Positions 51,401 to 62,613 of a stretch of 64,000 bases of DNA are shown one piece after another (positions within the stretch are counted from its first letter, which is position 1; each line of letters opens with the position of its first letter). The notes under the pieces are model-generated. The model saw only the letters and a program-made list of their open reading frames with translations, did not search any database and was not told the origin of the DNA. The stretch is from the NCBI GenBank assembly GCA_013339895.1, contig JABACO010000021.1, forward strand, positions 3,583,201 to 3,647,200, written 5' to 3'. Made by a program: the position numbers and the translations under genes. This stretch comes from Ephydatia muelleri. Lineage: Eukaryota > Porifera > Demospongiae > Spongillida > Spongillidae.

Positions 51401-53030
51401 AGGGGGTTAACTGGTGCGAGAATGGGGGAGCTATCAAATAGAGGATTTTTGATTTTAATGGATGGGACATAATCTTTCCCAGTATCCCCTGCCCATAGAC
51501 ATATTCAATCGTGGAAAAAATCCAATGATCATTTCGTCAACACAAATCAACTGGTAATTGGGTATAATTAATCCTCTTGGACATTCAAGCCATGAAAAGC
51601 AGCTTTAAACATTTATAATGCGTATTTTAATACGTGGTGAAGAATCCACATCATCCTTTCATTTTTATTGCATGCAAGTTGAACTTTTGCAATCAAGGTC
51701 AAAGCTTACAAAAACTTAATTGAAAGAATATGCATTGTGCACTGAAACCATTAAATAATCAGTTGCATATGAAGCTGTAGTATCTATCTAACCCAAGAAA
51801 CCTCAGAATGGCAGTTGCTACATAATAAATGTATAATAACACAGCTACCTAGGCCACACAGAAGCAAGGGGCACTAACGTGCACATGCACACACAATTAC
51901 TACAGAAGCATGCATTGGATGTAATATGAATTTTAACATGACAGTACTAGAAGATCAGTTGCTAGTAGCCAGCAATATGGACTAATCAGTTAAAGTACCG
52001 TTAGCATTACAATACGTAGAACTCTGACTCCATGTACATCTACAAAAGAGGTTAAGAATAAATGCAGTAGTGCTGAATAGTTTGTGGTGAGTGTTGCCGC
52101 ATGCATGTTGTGTTTTGAGAGACTTACACTTCCTACCAACACTAATGTAGATGATGTAAAATAAGTGTGGAATATTACCGATTGCAAACTTGAACATTTG
52201 CATCACCATTCTGCCATACACTGTCATGAATGCATCATTTTATCCCTGGTAACCAATGCAGCTACAATAGTGTTTCAATGAGTGTACATACTCTGCTGTG
52301 GGTGGCCATCTGTCTATTGCACAGCATTCATACATGCCATCTGTAATGACATTCACTGTGGGAAAGTCATTGTGTGTCATTCAAAGGGCAACCGAGCAGT
52401 CTGATGAGATGCACCTGCACTCCATATGGTATGGTGGAAACATCTGCCATGAAATGTCTACTTTTCATTTATAGAGACACAAGCGTATGTACTCAACTTC
52501 CATGGCCGAGTGACACAAGCTTCAGTCAAGAATTTTCAGCTCATCCATAGTGGCAATCGTAAGCTTGGCTTGATCACTCAGTTGTGCAATAGCAGAAATG
52601 CAGTTACACACACATGTATTCTGTTTATTACACGTTACTTTGAATCAGCATACAGCATTTACCCATTCATCATGCCTTTGGTAATAGACACACATCAAAT
52701 TTGTTTTACAAAATGTAATACAAAAGTATCACTTCGTTCTTTAATCCAGGGCATAAATTGTTTCCCCCATTATTACTCTATATAAGTTAAATAAATAATT
52801 TACTACACGCTTAAATATACCTATTTGAGCACATTTGTAAATACCCTGTACATATACATGTACATGCGCACTTACCAGCCTCAACCAGAATGCAATATGC
52901 TTCAAGAACACAAAGCACTAAATGTGTATGAAACTAAGAATGATTATTCATGTTGAGTCTAACTGTTAATGTTTTTAAGCAGCTTTGTTCTATTATTTGC
53001 TCTCCAAATTAAGACGCTCTTACTTGTATG

Positions 53031-53080
<50 letters not shown>

Positions 53081-53225
53081 CATGTATTCAGCAAATTATG
53101 TTATAGTTCAGTTTGGACGAGTATCTGATGAGATCTTCACCCTGGACTACAACTTTCCAGCATCTGCTGTGCAGGCATTGGCAATCGCACTCAGCAGTTT
53201 TGATTCAAAGCTAGCTTGTGAATAA
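42496..53225 (+). CDS. TUB/TULP3-like: Tubby-like protein, 15 exons
   Basis: Exons by GT-AG junctions and phase: 42496-42548, 44681-44747, 45746-45791, 46745-46891, 47479-47609, 48276-48372, 48901-49043, 49206-49282, 49443-49545, 49700-49812, 50200-50314, 50502-50600, 51231-51318, 52475-52558, 53092-53225. The sum is 1497 nt, giving 498 residues and a stop. Tubby proteins bind PI(4,5)P2 through the C-terminal domain and IFT-A through an N-terminal helix, carrying receptors into cilia. The N-terminal helix is [20 protein letters not shown], as in TULP3. The tubby domain starts at [13 protein letters not shown]; basic [15 protein letters not shown] holds the lipid-binding lysine/arginine; then [38 protein letters not shown] and the invariant end [12 protein letters not shown]. 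The middle is acidic and Ser-rich. The loop after RITRQKK is shorter than in vertebrates. Exon 1 is the least certain, but its AG|GTAATC donor and phase fit. Confidence 0.92.
42617..42920 (+). repeat. G-rich tracts in Tubby intron 1
   Basis: Runs of 4-20 G at 42617-42656 and 42891-42917, potential G-quadruplex formers on the transcribed (sense) strand soon after the first donor site. Confidence 0.7.
50820..50970. repeat. interspersed repeat, copy 2, in a Tubby intron
   Basis: Ordered word match with 37929-38095 (see there). It lies between exons 50502-50600 and 51231-51318. Confidence 0.7.
53033..53079 (+). repeat. (CA)n tract at the last Tubby splice acceptor
   Basis: About 23 CA units end 12 bp before the AG acceptor at 53090-53091, taking the place of a polypyrimidine tract. 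Confidence 0.95.
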
Positions 53226-53881
53226 TTTCAGAATGGGAGCCACAAGACTTTATGCAATGTGACATGCACATTGTTGGGGTTGCCTTGTCCATGTGTATGT
53301 TGTTCTTTTGTGTACATGTTGCGCTCATTGCCGAATTTTAATACACGCTTTGTCTTTTTTTGTCATCCTATACACAATCAATACTTACATACATGTACTA
53401 GTTAAAAGGGCTTTCTCCACTTGGACTATATTGTTGCATATATATTTATTACTGTTGGAATTATTCAAAATGGAAGAAGTTGTTAGTTATTTGCTTCACA
53501 CTGAGCTGTGTTTTAGCTTATTCTTTGTTGTAGCTCATAACCATTATCCAACTGCACGAGTAGATAACTTTAGGGACAAGATCCCCTTTACTTCATAGTA
53601 CAGTGACTGCGATGCCATCATTGCCTCGGTCACTCCACTACATCCATTTTTCAATGCCGCAGTCACTTCACTACATCCATTTTGTGATCACATTGAACCA
53701 AAATTGTTTATCTTCTTTTAAAAGGGTGCCACTATGAGGGGCAAGAATTGGTGCTAAATAAGGACAGATATTCTCACACTCCAGCTGGCAATACCAGTGC
53801 TACGAAAAAAATATTTAACAACAGCCCTTAAAAAGCTAAAGAATTGTAAAAATACAAACAATACATGTTTACATCCGTTAG

Positions 53882-53887
53882 AATAAA
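53882..53887 (+). terminator. candidate polyadenylation signal of the Tubby-like gene
   Basis: AATAAA some 660 bp after the stop codon. Other variants may be used instead. Confidence 0.35.
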
Positions 53888-53982
53888 GTTGGAAAGGTAC
53901 TCAATTATCACCATGGCTAACTAAAGCTGCTAGCTGTTTAGCATCAATGGAGGACAAAATAGGAGGAAATGCTCCTCTTTAA

Positions 53983-54170
53983 GAGGAAGGCATCCTTTGG
54001 GATGGAGGTGTTTGGTATGTCCACCTTCAGAGAAAGGGCCTACCTTTGGGAGGCTATTCACGGGATCATGTTTGGGAGGGAGGAAGTGTACCTTTTAAGC
54101 CTCCATTGCAGAGGAGGTGCCCATCTTGTGAGGAGGAGCACAACAAGAGAAGAGAGTACATGGTAGGATG
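53983..54170 (+). CDS. unrecognised ORF with a CPSC motif
   Basis: A plus-strand frame begins after a stop near 53982 and reads LWDGGVWYVHLQRKGLPLGG, then VPFKPPLQRRCPSCEEEHNK, reaching a possible donor at 54164 (ATG|GTAGGA). It has no Met at its start, so it would be an inner exon or a decayed piece. It lies between the convergent Tubby and cyclin D genes. The composition is more protein-like than the neighbours, but I recognise no family. Confidence 0.25.
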
Positions 54171-56437
54171 TGGTATCACACTTTATCTGTTGCATGCATT
54201 TCACTTCAAACTGTTTGCAGCCAATTGCATTTCCCTCTTATTAGTTTAGCTTTAGACCCTATTGGCCACGGATATATGGCTCATGAAGCATTGGTCCATT
54301 TGTAGGGGAGAAGAACGGAGAGGTTATTTGTGGAGAGCAAACAACACTAGAAGGGTTTGTACATGGAAAGGGAAGGGTGTCTGTGAGGAGGGTGGAAATG
54401 GAGAACATCTGCTCTGAGCAAAGGGAGGGCGGTTGCAAAGGGGGTAATGGGTGTGTCAACTGCTCTTTCTTGACCACAAAGGGGTGTGGTCCACCAGAAT
54501 GGGAGGTAGGTTGTTGTCAAGGGTGATGCAAAGGGGAGGGGGTTGTGCATGGATCCTTGGAGGCAACAGGACAACAAAGGGGTGTTTCTCTTGACATCTT
54601 ATTAGGAGCTGAAAGTACCACATTAGGTGTGAGAGCAACAAATGAATTTAGCCTCACTGTCATTAGGGTAGACAATTCTGAAGCTAGTTATTGCTGTGTT
54701 CAATGTTAATTTATATATAGTCTTTTTTTGTTTTTTTGTGCGTGTGATCTGTTTATGTGCCTCAGTGTTAATCCGATGTTTATTGTGGGAATCATGCCTG
54801 CTGGCATTCTTTGCATTGTGAGCACAGGAAACACTTTGCATGGTAGCACTGTCCCCACTTGCATGAATGCGTGCTTTAGTATAAGTGTGGATGTAGGCAG
54901 AATGTGCCCTTAAGACATACACATTTTTGTTATCAGAAGCAGGTGTATCTATGGACATGGTGGTAATGACTTGACCCAGAGGCGACTAAAAAGGCAACAC
55001 TTGTTGTCAAAAGGGTGGCATTGGGAGGTAGGGGCACAGTGGAAGGCGGGGCACCCTGGATGCAGGGGCATGGGCAAGTACAAGGGATAAACAACAAAGT
55101 AGCATGTGAGGACAATTGTGGAGAGCGTCGTTGTGGCCAGTCCAAGGTGGGAAGGACGACTTTGTTAGGTCTGATGAAGATGGGAACAACTTCTCCAGTG
55201 TAAATGTGTGCCCAAAGTGATTATTTGGGGCATCATTTGGTTTGGAATGTGCTGTGGGATTTGTTCTCCAACATGCATGTGATAGTGACAATGAATACAG
55301 TACTTAACAGCTGGTTACCATGGATACCAATAGGGATGTTGTGAGGTGTGATATTGACCTCATATCTCCTCAGAGCAATACAACACACCCCATGCAGGAG
55401 GAAAATGGGGGATGGTCACCAACAAGGGGAGGGGGGGGGGGGGGGGGAGGGGGAAGGGGAGCAACATAAGATGGTAGAGAAGGTGAGGTGTTCACTAGAG
55501 TATGTGATCCTTAAGGATTAGTTTTGCGATTCTTATGATTAGTCCAATGGGAAGATACTGTGCAGTATTGTCAGCCAGCTATCTAGAAATCGAACAGACG
55601 TCATTTTCTCCCTTAACTAAGAACAAGACCGTTTTTTGTGGGCTTGCTGCACGGGAACAGCAAAAGCTTTGGCCTGAGAAAGGGCAAGGTTATTGTTGTA
55701 ACCGAAGTTACCACCATTTGCAAACAAGCCATGACTAGAAGCCTGCAGACAGCTAACACCTCTCATTTACTTACAAAAATGATGCAGCCATCTTGTGGTT
55801 GGCAACAACAAATAACCCTCATGATACCTGCACCACCCATCTCCCTGCACACCACAGAGACCAGGAGTGGTGTGGTAAGTCAGATACAACAAAACCACAT
55901 GCTCTCTCTCATGTATACAATTGACTACAACAACACATGGGCGTGTCACAAGTCACATTCCCTGATGCACGTGTGCACTCGAGCGGCATGCACAAAATCA
56001 CATCATTTTGTTCCACACACCCACACCCACCCATCCACACACCCACACCCACCCATCCACACACCCACACACACCCATCCACACACACGCACACACACAC
56101 ACACACGCACGCACACACACACACGCACGCACACATACACAAACACACACACACACACAAGTGCACCAGCCATGCATAGCAAGCTGACCGAACCCTGCAT
56201 AGACAAGGCAGACCCTCCAATGACAAAAGGCCTGGGGCACCATTAACGCCCTTGCGAAGGGAGGGGTTATGAAATGAATATGGTGTTATCCCATGCAAGT
56301 TCTTGTTCAATGGGGGTGTGTTATCTCATGAGAAGGCACTTCTTACAGGAAAGAGGATGTGTGTACAGATGAAGATATCTCGGTGAATAGCAAAGGTGAG
56401 TCTCAATGTTGCTGTGGAATTAGTCTAATCACACGGA
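54171..56437. other. purine-rich intergenic DNA with CA microsatellite
   Basis: 54290-55500 is unusually G/A-rich on the plus strand, with a G run at 55430-55450. 56016-56160 holds CACACC and CACG repeats. No supported gene. Confidence 0.4.
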
Positions 56438-56588
56438 GAAGTCGTGCATTGAGATCCATCAAGAAGTCGTGCATTGAGATGCCATCAAGAAGTTGTGCAT
56501 TGAGATGCTATCAAGAAGTCGTGCATTGAGATGCCATCAAGAAGTCATGCATTGAGATGCCATCAAGAAGTCGTGCAATGAGATGCCA
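56438..56588. repeat. 26-bp minisatellite, about 6 units
   Basis: Unit GAAGTCGTGCATTGAGATGC plus CATCAA, first unit lacking two bases, others with single changes. Lies just 3' of the cyclin D gene. Confidence 0.95.
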
Positions 56589-57112
56589 CATGAATCCTTG
56601 TTTATGACATTTCACTTTGATCAAAAATGTTTAAAATTGTGTGTCTGCACAAAAAATGCATTGTCATAACTCAAAAGCAAAAGTTGCAAAAAGAAAATGT
56701 ACACATAAATGCAGCAGCAGCCTTTAAGAGCCCTATAAAATAATAAAACAAAGTACCCTATATATTGTGCCTAGGTTAATTCTAATTAATGCTGTACAAA
56801 ATGCATAAAATGAAATTTAAAAAGGTGAGAAACCTAAAGTCATAAAAAGTCCTATTATGTACATACATACATACATACATGTATCCAAAGGCATCTGCAA
56901 GTGTGGCAATGTAAATAAGTGATTAGCAAGAATGATGCCTTGGGATTAAATGTTATTACACTGATGATATTGATTGGCAGCTGAGATAAATCAGTTCTTG
57001 GACGGACCAATGGTGGCGTAGATACAACTCTTCTATTTTGTTTGGTACAAACAGAGACAAGGAGAGAAAAAGACGAATATTGAAGATGTTTGAGGCGGTG
57101 GAGAGAGAGGTG

Positions 57113-58620
57113 TCACGAGACACTCTGCCTTGACCCGAACTCTTTCTCTTCGATGTCTTCAATGTTGGTGGGGGTGTTGGGTTGTGAAGAAAAGGACTGT
57201 ATCTTCCGATTGTAGACATCGCTGACATTGTGCTGGTGTTGGACCAAAACATCCTTGTTGGAAAAATGACAGAGCAGTTCAGAGTGAAAGCACTTTCAAC
57301 ATACAAATATCAGTGTGTGCATGTTGTGCTTGTGAGGCATTGATGAATGCAGGGGAAGGTAACCTACCAGCTCCACTCCAGCCAATTGGCTGAGCTTCTC
57401 TGTGCACTTGGAGTACTGCTCCTTGGCTAGGTGTGCAATGCTGTCACACAGGCAGGCACTTGCCAGCAGTGAGGGAGGCACTGACATGAAGCTATGGTCT
57501 AAGAAGAGAAAGCAAATGGGCAATCAAGCACTTTTCCATTTGGATAGGATCTGCTATTATATTAACGGAGAGTGATCCATTGCTCTTACAGCACTTCTAT
57601 TTTTACATTTCAATGGTAAAGCAGATGATGACAAATTATTAAATAGAAACAGCAAACTGGTTTTTTATTGTCAATTATAAAACTATAAATGGGACAGTTT
57701 CCGCGAAAACGGATAACGCTATCGACTTCCTATTTTCAACACTTCATAGTGAAATGGTGTAGTATGAAGTGTTGAAAATAGAAAGTCGATAGCGTTATCT
57801 GTTGGGAAGTTATAGCGATTCAAACGCGATGCATTTTTATAACATTTTAACCGTGGGGCAATTTTCGCGGAAACTGTCCCAAATACTATTATGCTATTAC
57901 TATTAAAAACAGCAATTAAGTATGCATTTAAGCCACTTATTTCCATTTAGTGCAAACTGGTTGCCACTTACATAGTAAGCAGATATTGGCCAGTGCAAGA
58001 GAGTGCTTCAAAAGCTTGTCAAGTGTTTGTTGTGAGTCGATAAGGGGGTGGAGCCTCTGAGCCAGCTCCTCAATGAAATCCGATGATGTAACAGCATTTA
58101 TGTTCCACTTGAGTTGGGTTGCTATCTCCTTCTCCTTCACCTAGAACAATGACGAGGTCACAATCAGACTTGTACCAACATCATCAACCCTTCCTGCTGA
58201 CATGCTAACTGGCACAGCATATCACAAGAGTGCTCCCATATGTTGACACTGCCACCCTGTCAGGTTACTAAACTGTATTCATGACACCTCTGCACTAACA
58301 CTCCACCCTCTGCTTTTCTAGCATGGAGAACCCATCCCATATTGTACACATCCTCCCCTCCCTCCCTCCCTCCTGGGGACCCACAACCTCCAAAAGCAAG
58401 ATGTATATATGCCAATGTACACTTCATACAATGTCTCCCCTCCTCTCTCTCTCTCCCCAGTCTACAGAAGCACACACAGACACAGAGTGATGAAGAAGAG
58501 GTCATTAGAAGAGCCTTCTACAGAACTGATACATGATAGGTACAACCCCCTGGAGGTCTACTGCACATGTCAGTTTCCCTGTGATTGACATAAATTTGGC
58601 ATGTATCAGTATAGTATCAC

Positions 58621-58701
<81 letters not shown>

Positions 58702-60445
58702 GAACCCTTGGAGGACACAAGCAATGATGACCTCAAATGTGAAAAACTACAAAGTTATGCTAGGGAGATGGTGCTCTCTTGATAGGGATGTGACACTGAC
58801 CAAGTGTTACAGGGCTAGATTAGCCACACCACTATAGTCTGTAGTATATGGTTTGAATAGGTGCCCATCTCAACAAACAAATGGTAATATTCAGCCTACT
58901 AATCACACATGTTGAAAGGCATGCAGCATGTATTTTCCTTTGCACTCAAGCAGATTTGTCCCTTGCACAAAAGACAGTTTCTACTCATCTACAAGTGTGT
59001 GTGTGTAGGCTGGACATATTTTTTCTTTCTTTTTTTCCAGCAACATTTTTTGGGGGCTTGTTTGAAATGTGCTGGGGGGGGGGTCCTCTGTGCCATTTCC
59101 CTCCTCCCTCTTCCCCTCCCCACTCTCCCAGAGTGTGTTGGCTCCTCCCCTCTCCCCACCCCCAAGGGTGATTAGTCAGCGTCGCACCGGAAGATAAGGA
59201 CTCAATGCCCCACCGCAAGCCCGCCACAAGCCCGCCAAGTATTGGCCGCCTAATCCCAGCAGTGTACACAGGCCCTTATTGATAAGGCCCATACAAGTTA
59301 ATAGGCAGCCACTCAAGCGCAACGGTTGGTTAGGAAAACAATGAGAACCAGCTGATCACTGTATGATCGATGCAGTCGCATAGCAATTCACGCACACCCA
59401 CGCGGGACAATTCCCCCCCCCCCCCCCCCACCCCACCCCCCCCACGAAAGTGCTCGCTCACTTTGATGACGTCTTCGGAGACCAGTGAGAAGTGTGCACA
59501 GAGGTGACGGTAGCTGATGCACTCCTCTCTGGCCCGCCTGATCTTCATGGCGATCATGGTGCAGGCTGCAGCACTGGCCCTCAGGTCCTGCTCAGAGTGC
59601 ACAGTGTGGTAGGATAAGTAGCGGTCCAGGAGGTTGACGGAGAGCTGGTACACATCATTCCTGCTTGAATCCTGGCAGACAGCCTTTGGGAAAGGAGCAA
59701 GGGAGTGGGAAGAGGAGGTTGTACATGATATGAAGTGTTTACTTGAATTTTCCCAATAATAACATTCTTCTCAACATGCTGGAGCATCCAAGCACAAGGC
59801 ATGAATATGTATTTCAGATTCGCTGATCCATTTAATCATGGGGGGAGGGGAGGTGACCATCGCATCCAAAGGACAATATTAAAGTTACTATTTAAGCACA
59901 CTTTACTACACAGCTTTCAGAACAATGTAAACACGATACAGCTGTTGTTACTGCGATACAACTACACGAAAGCGGGCAATTTAAACCATTCAAAAGTTCG
60001 AATTTTATATTTCGCAGCGCTAGCATTCCATAGCTATCGCACCCAGCGTGCTGCTTTCGGTATGGTTAGGGTAATTGAAACCTATCTACGATCGTAGCAG
60101 CTGCCCGCGTGCCCTGGTTACAAAGGAATAGTCCAGCTGGTAGCATCACCTGATTTTCATGCACCACAAATACGCCGCACTCGAACCTTGGCCTAGCAAG
60201 CGCAAAGTAACTCCATAAATGTGCGTCCCACAAATTTATAATTTCCAGCTCACCTCAAATATTATCTCCAACGTCTGCATCCTTTCCTCTTCTCCTACGA
60301 TCTTCTGCACTTGAGCGAAGTAGCTAGCGTTGGGAAGGAAGCGGTCCTCCTGCTCGAGAAATATGGGCAGCCTCCGGTTGTCGTTGTAAATTTTGCTCGA
60401 GACGGCGGGAAACAGCGAAAGTTCAATACAGAGTAGGTCAGTCAT
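57113..60445 (-). CDS. CCND-like: D-type cyclin, 5 exons
   Basis: Exons on the minus strand: 60445-60254, 59683-59462, 58140-57972, 57498-57368, 57253-57113; 855 nt, 284 residues and a stop, every junction GT-AG and in phase. D cyclins activate CDK4/6 to phosphorylate Rb in G1. Residues 4-8, LLCIE, form the LxCxE Rb-binding motif at the N-terminus. The first cyclin fold covers about 35-140 (NLLDRYLSYHTV, ASAAACTMIAMKI; Lys111 corresponds to the CDK-contact lysine). The second fold starts at LKWNINAVTSSDFIEEL (148-164). The C-terminus has QPNTPTNIEDIEEKE, whose Thr-Pro-Thr (Thr265) matches the Thr286 degron of cyclin D1. Length is near human D1 (295). Transcribed toward Tubby, so the two genes converge. 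No sign of damage. Confidence 0.92.
57691..57890. mobile_element. 200-bp MITE in cyclin D intron 3
   Basis: Ends GGGACAGTTTCCGCGAAAA are inverted copies (57691-57709 and 57872-57890), flanked by AAAT on both sides. A second, inner inverted repeat pairs GATAACGCTATCGACTT and TATTTTCAACACTTCAT with their complements around a short centre near 57760. No coding content. Confidence 0.85.
58623..58697. repeat. (CA)n microsatellite in cyclin D intron 2
   Basis: About 37 CA units on the plus strand, (TG)n in the transcript. Confidence 0.95.
59410..59443 (-). promoter_or_regulatory. G-run next to the cyclin D exon 2 donor
   Basis: The plus strand is almost pure C; in the transcript this is a run of G blocks starting about 18 nt after the GT of exon 2. 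G-runs near donors are known intronic splicing enhancers and can form quadruplexes; function here is inference. Confidence 0.45.
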
Positions 60446-60554
60446 TTTTCTAGCGTATGTATGTACGATTGCGGTGGTGAGAAAGGATTACGGCTTTTGC
60501 AGTCAGACAAAAAAGAGGGCGTGTGAGTTCACACAGAAATCACAGCTGGTACGA
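60446..60554. promoter_or_regulatory. cyclin D promoter, possibly bidirectional
   Basis: On the plus strand, ATGACGGG|GTAAGT at 60555-60562 is a start codon followed by a near-consensus donor, 109 bp from the cyclin D ATG in the opposite direction. No TATA box. If the plus-strand exon is real, the two genes share this short promoter. Confidence 0.35.
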
Positions 60555-60562
60555 TGACGGGG

Positions 60563-62446
60563 TAAGTGACTCGACTCGAGGCGCGCAATGGATGTGCTTG
60601 TCGTTTGCAGCTGTAGTTGTTCAACACCTCTATCGCCGTAGCTTAAATGCAGAAAATTGCATACAAAGTCACTGGCAGTCGCAGACCCTTTATATGCACA
60701 TCGGGGATGTTCGAATAAAAAAATTAGACGCCGCCGCACTAACTTCCGGACTGGGGGCGGGGCCGTCAGCCAAAAGCACAGCTGATCCAACCCGCATTAG
60801 ATATTTCTGTCAAGCCACTTATTGACTTAGACAACCGCAAATCGTTGTCCAGATTCGTACACAAGATCATAAGCTAGGCTTCCTTGATAGAAGAAATGCA
60901 CGCAAGCAGTTTATATATGGCCTGGAATACTGCAGAATACTACGATAAGGCTTACATGATGCGCTATTCAATTTGCCTCGAAATTGCATATGCATTGTAT
61001 TTCGTTGATTATTCGTTGTTCATCCTAAAGGCCGACACTGTTAGTAAGAAAAAAATTATTGTGCAAAAAAAACACGTTGTGTTAAATTAAACACTTCGAC
61101 ACAAATTTAATTTATAACCTTTTTCATAAACGCTAAACTATTAAGGTTGTTAATAAACTTCATTTTGAGCGCCAAAATCCAACGCCATATGTAGTGCTAC
61201 GGATCTGTTGGTAGCCGTTGCAGGAGAACTGTGCAAAAGATTGGGCTGGTAAGAGCTGCATGCATATTACAGGCGGGTGGGTTCGAAGAGTTTGTACTGT
61301 AATCGTGTGCATGTTTAATGCTTACTTTTAAGATCACGTGATACGTAATATTTCCATGTGTTTACATGTATATGATTTGTACATTATTATAATATACCTG
61401 TACCAGTCAGTATCAGTAATGCACTATTCTTTATGCTGTTTCGTGTGATATTGTTTTCATGTTGGATGCACTAATAGAATGTTTCCATAACACTGCGCAT
61501 TAGGCTCCTCCCATAAAAGCTTTTCGTTTTTTGGAGGGGGGTAGTAGTGTCTCTTCATACTTAACCTAGGCGCTGAATGCTTTTCTATCAGTCCTCTCTC
61601 CTTGTCCATCTCTGTGCCTCATTCTTCTTCTGCCTCCTCAGTGATCAGTGTCTTTCTATCGTGCTTTCCCTCTGCACTTCTGTCTACTTCCCCCCTCCCT
61701 CCTGCTGCCCTCTTCCATTTATTCTCTAACTTATTCACCCATGCTATCTTTGCACACACATACACACAACACAGATAGGTATTGTATGTCAATAGTCATG
61801 AGCATGGCATTCGCTTGTCTTTTGGCTTGGATATCAGCTCTAACCAGCTGTTTTGTGGTTGTGTGGATGCAGCAGAATTTGGTGGTTTGTAGGGTGTTCT
61901 ACTCTGATGGACTAAGTCATTTAGCACTACAAAAGCTGTGTTTGCCGCAGGACCCTAAATTGGAATGAGAAATTTTCTAATTGTTTGGCAGATATCTTAG
62001 CACACCCGACTAACTGCTAAGATGTGTACCATTACAGTAAGGAAGGATAGGTTGAGGGAGAAGTTTTGGTACAGGAGGATGGCGGGAGGCACATGGACTG
62101 TTGATGTGGTATGTGCCTGGGGGGAGGCACAGCAACAATTGCCTGGGAGGGGGGGGGGGGGGCACACAGACCATTGCCTGGGGTCTGGGGCAGACATGTA
62201 CCATTGATGTGGTGTGTACCTAGGGGGGACACATGGCATTGATCTAGTGTGTACCTGGGGGACACATGCACCATTGATGTGGTGTGTAAGCCCAGTGCTG
62301 TGGAGACAGCTCTGTTGTCCAACATGTCAATACTTGAAAGGGAAACATTGACTCTGAAAGAGAACATTTTGTGATTGTGCGTCGTATATGTGCATCTGTT
62401 ATGTGCGTGTGTGCATTCAGTGTCAGTATGCCACACCAGATTGAGG
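60563..62446. other. region with no supported gene
   Basis: Possible small plus-strand exons (61224-61248; a frame at 62036-62108 with REKFWYRRMAGGTWTVDV ending at a GT) could belong to a gene divergent from cyclin D, but phases do not all agree and no family is recognised. Confidence 0.25.
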
Positions 62447-62613
<167 letters not shown>

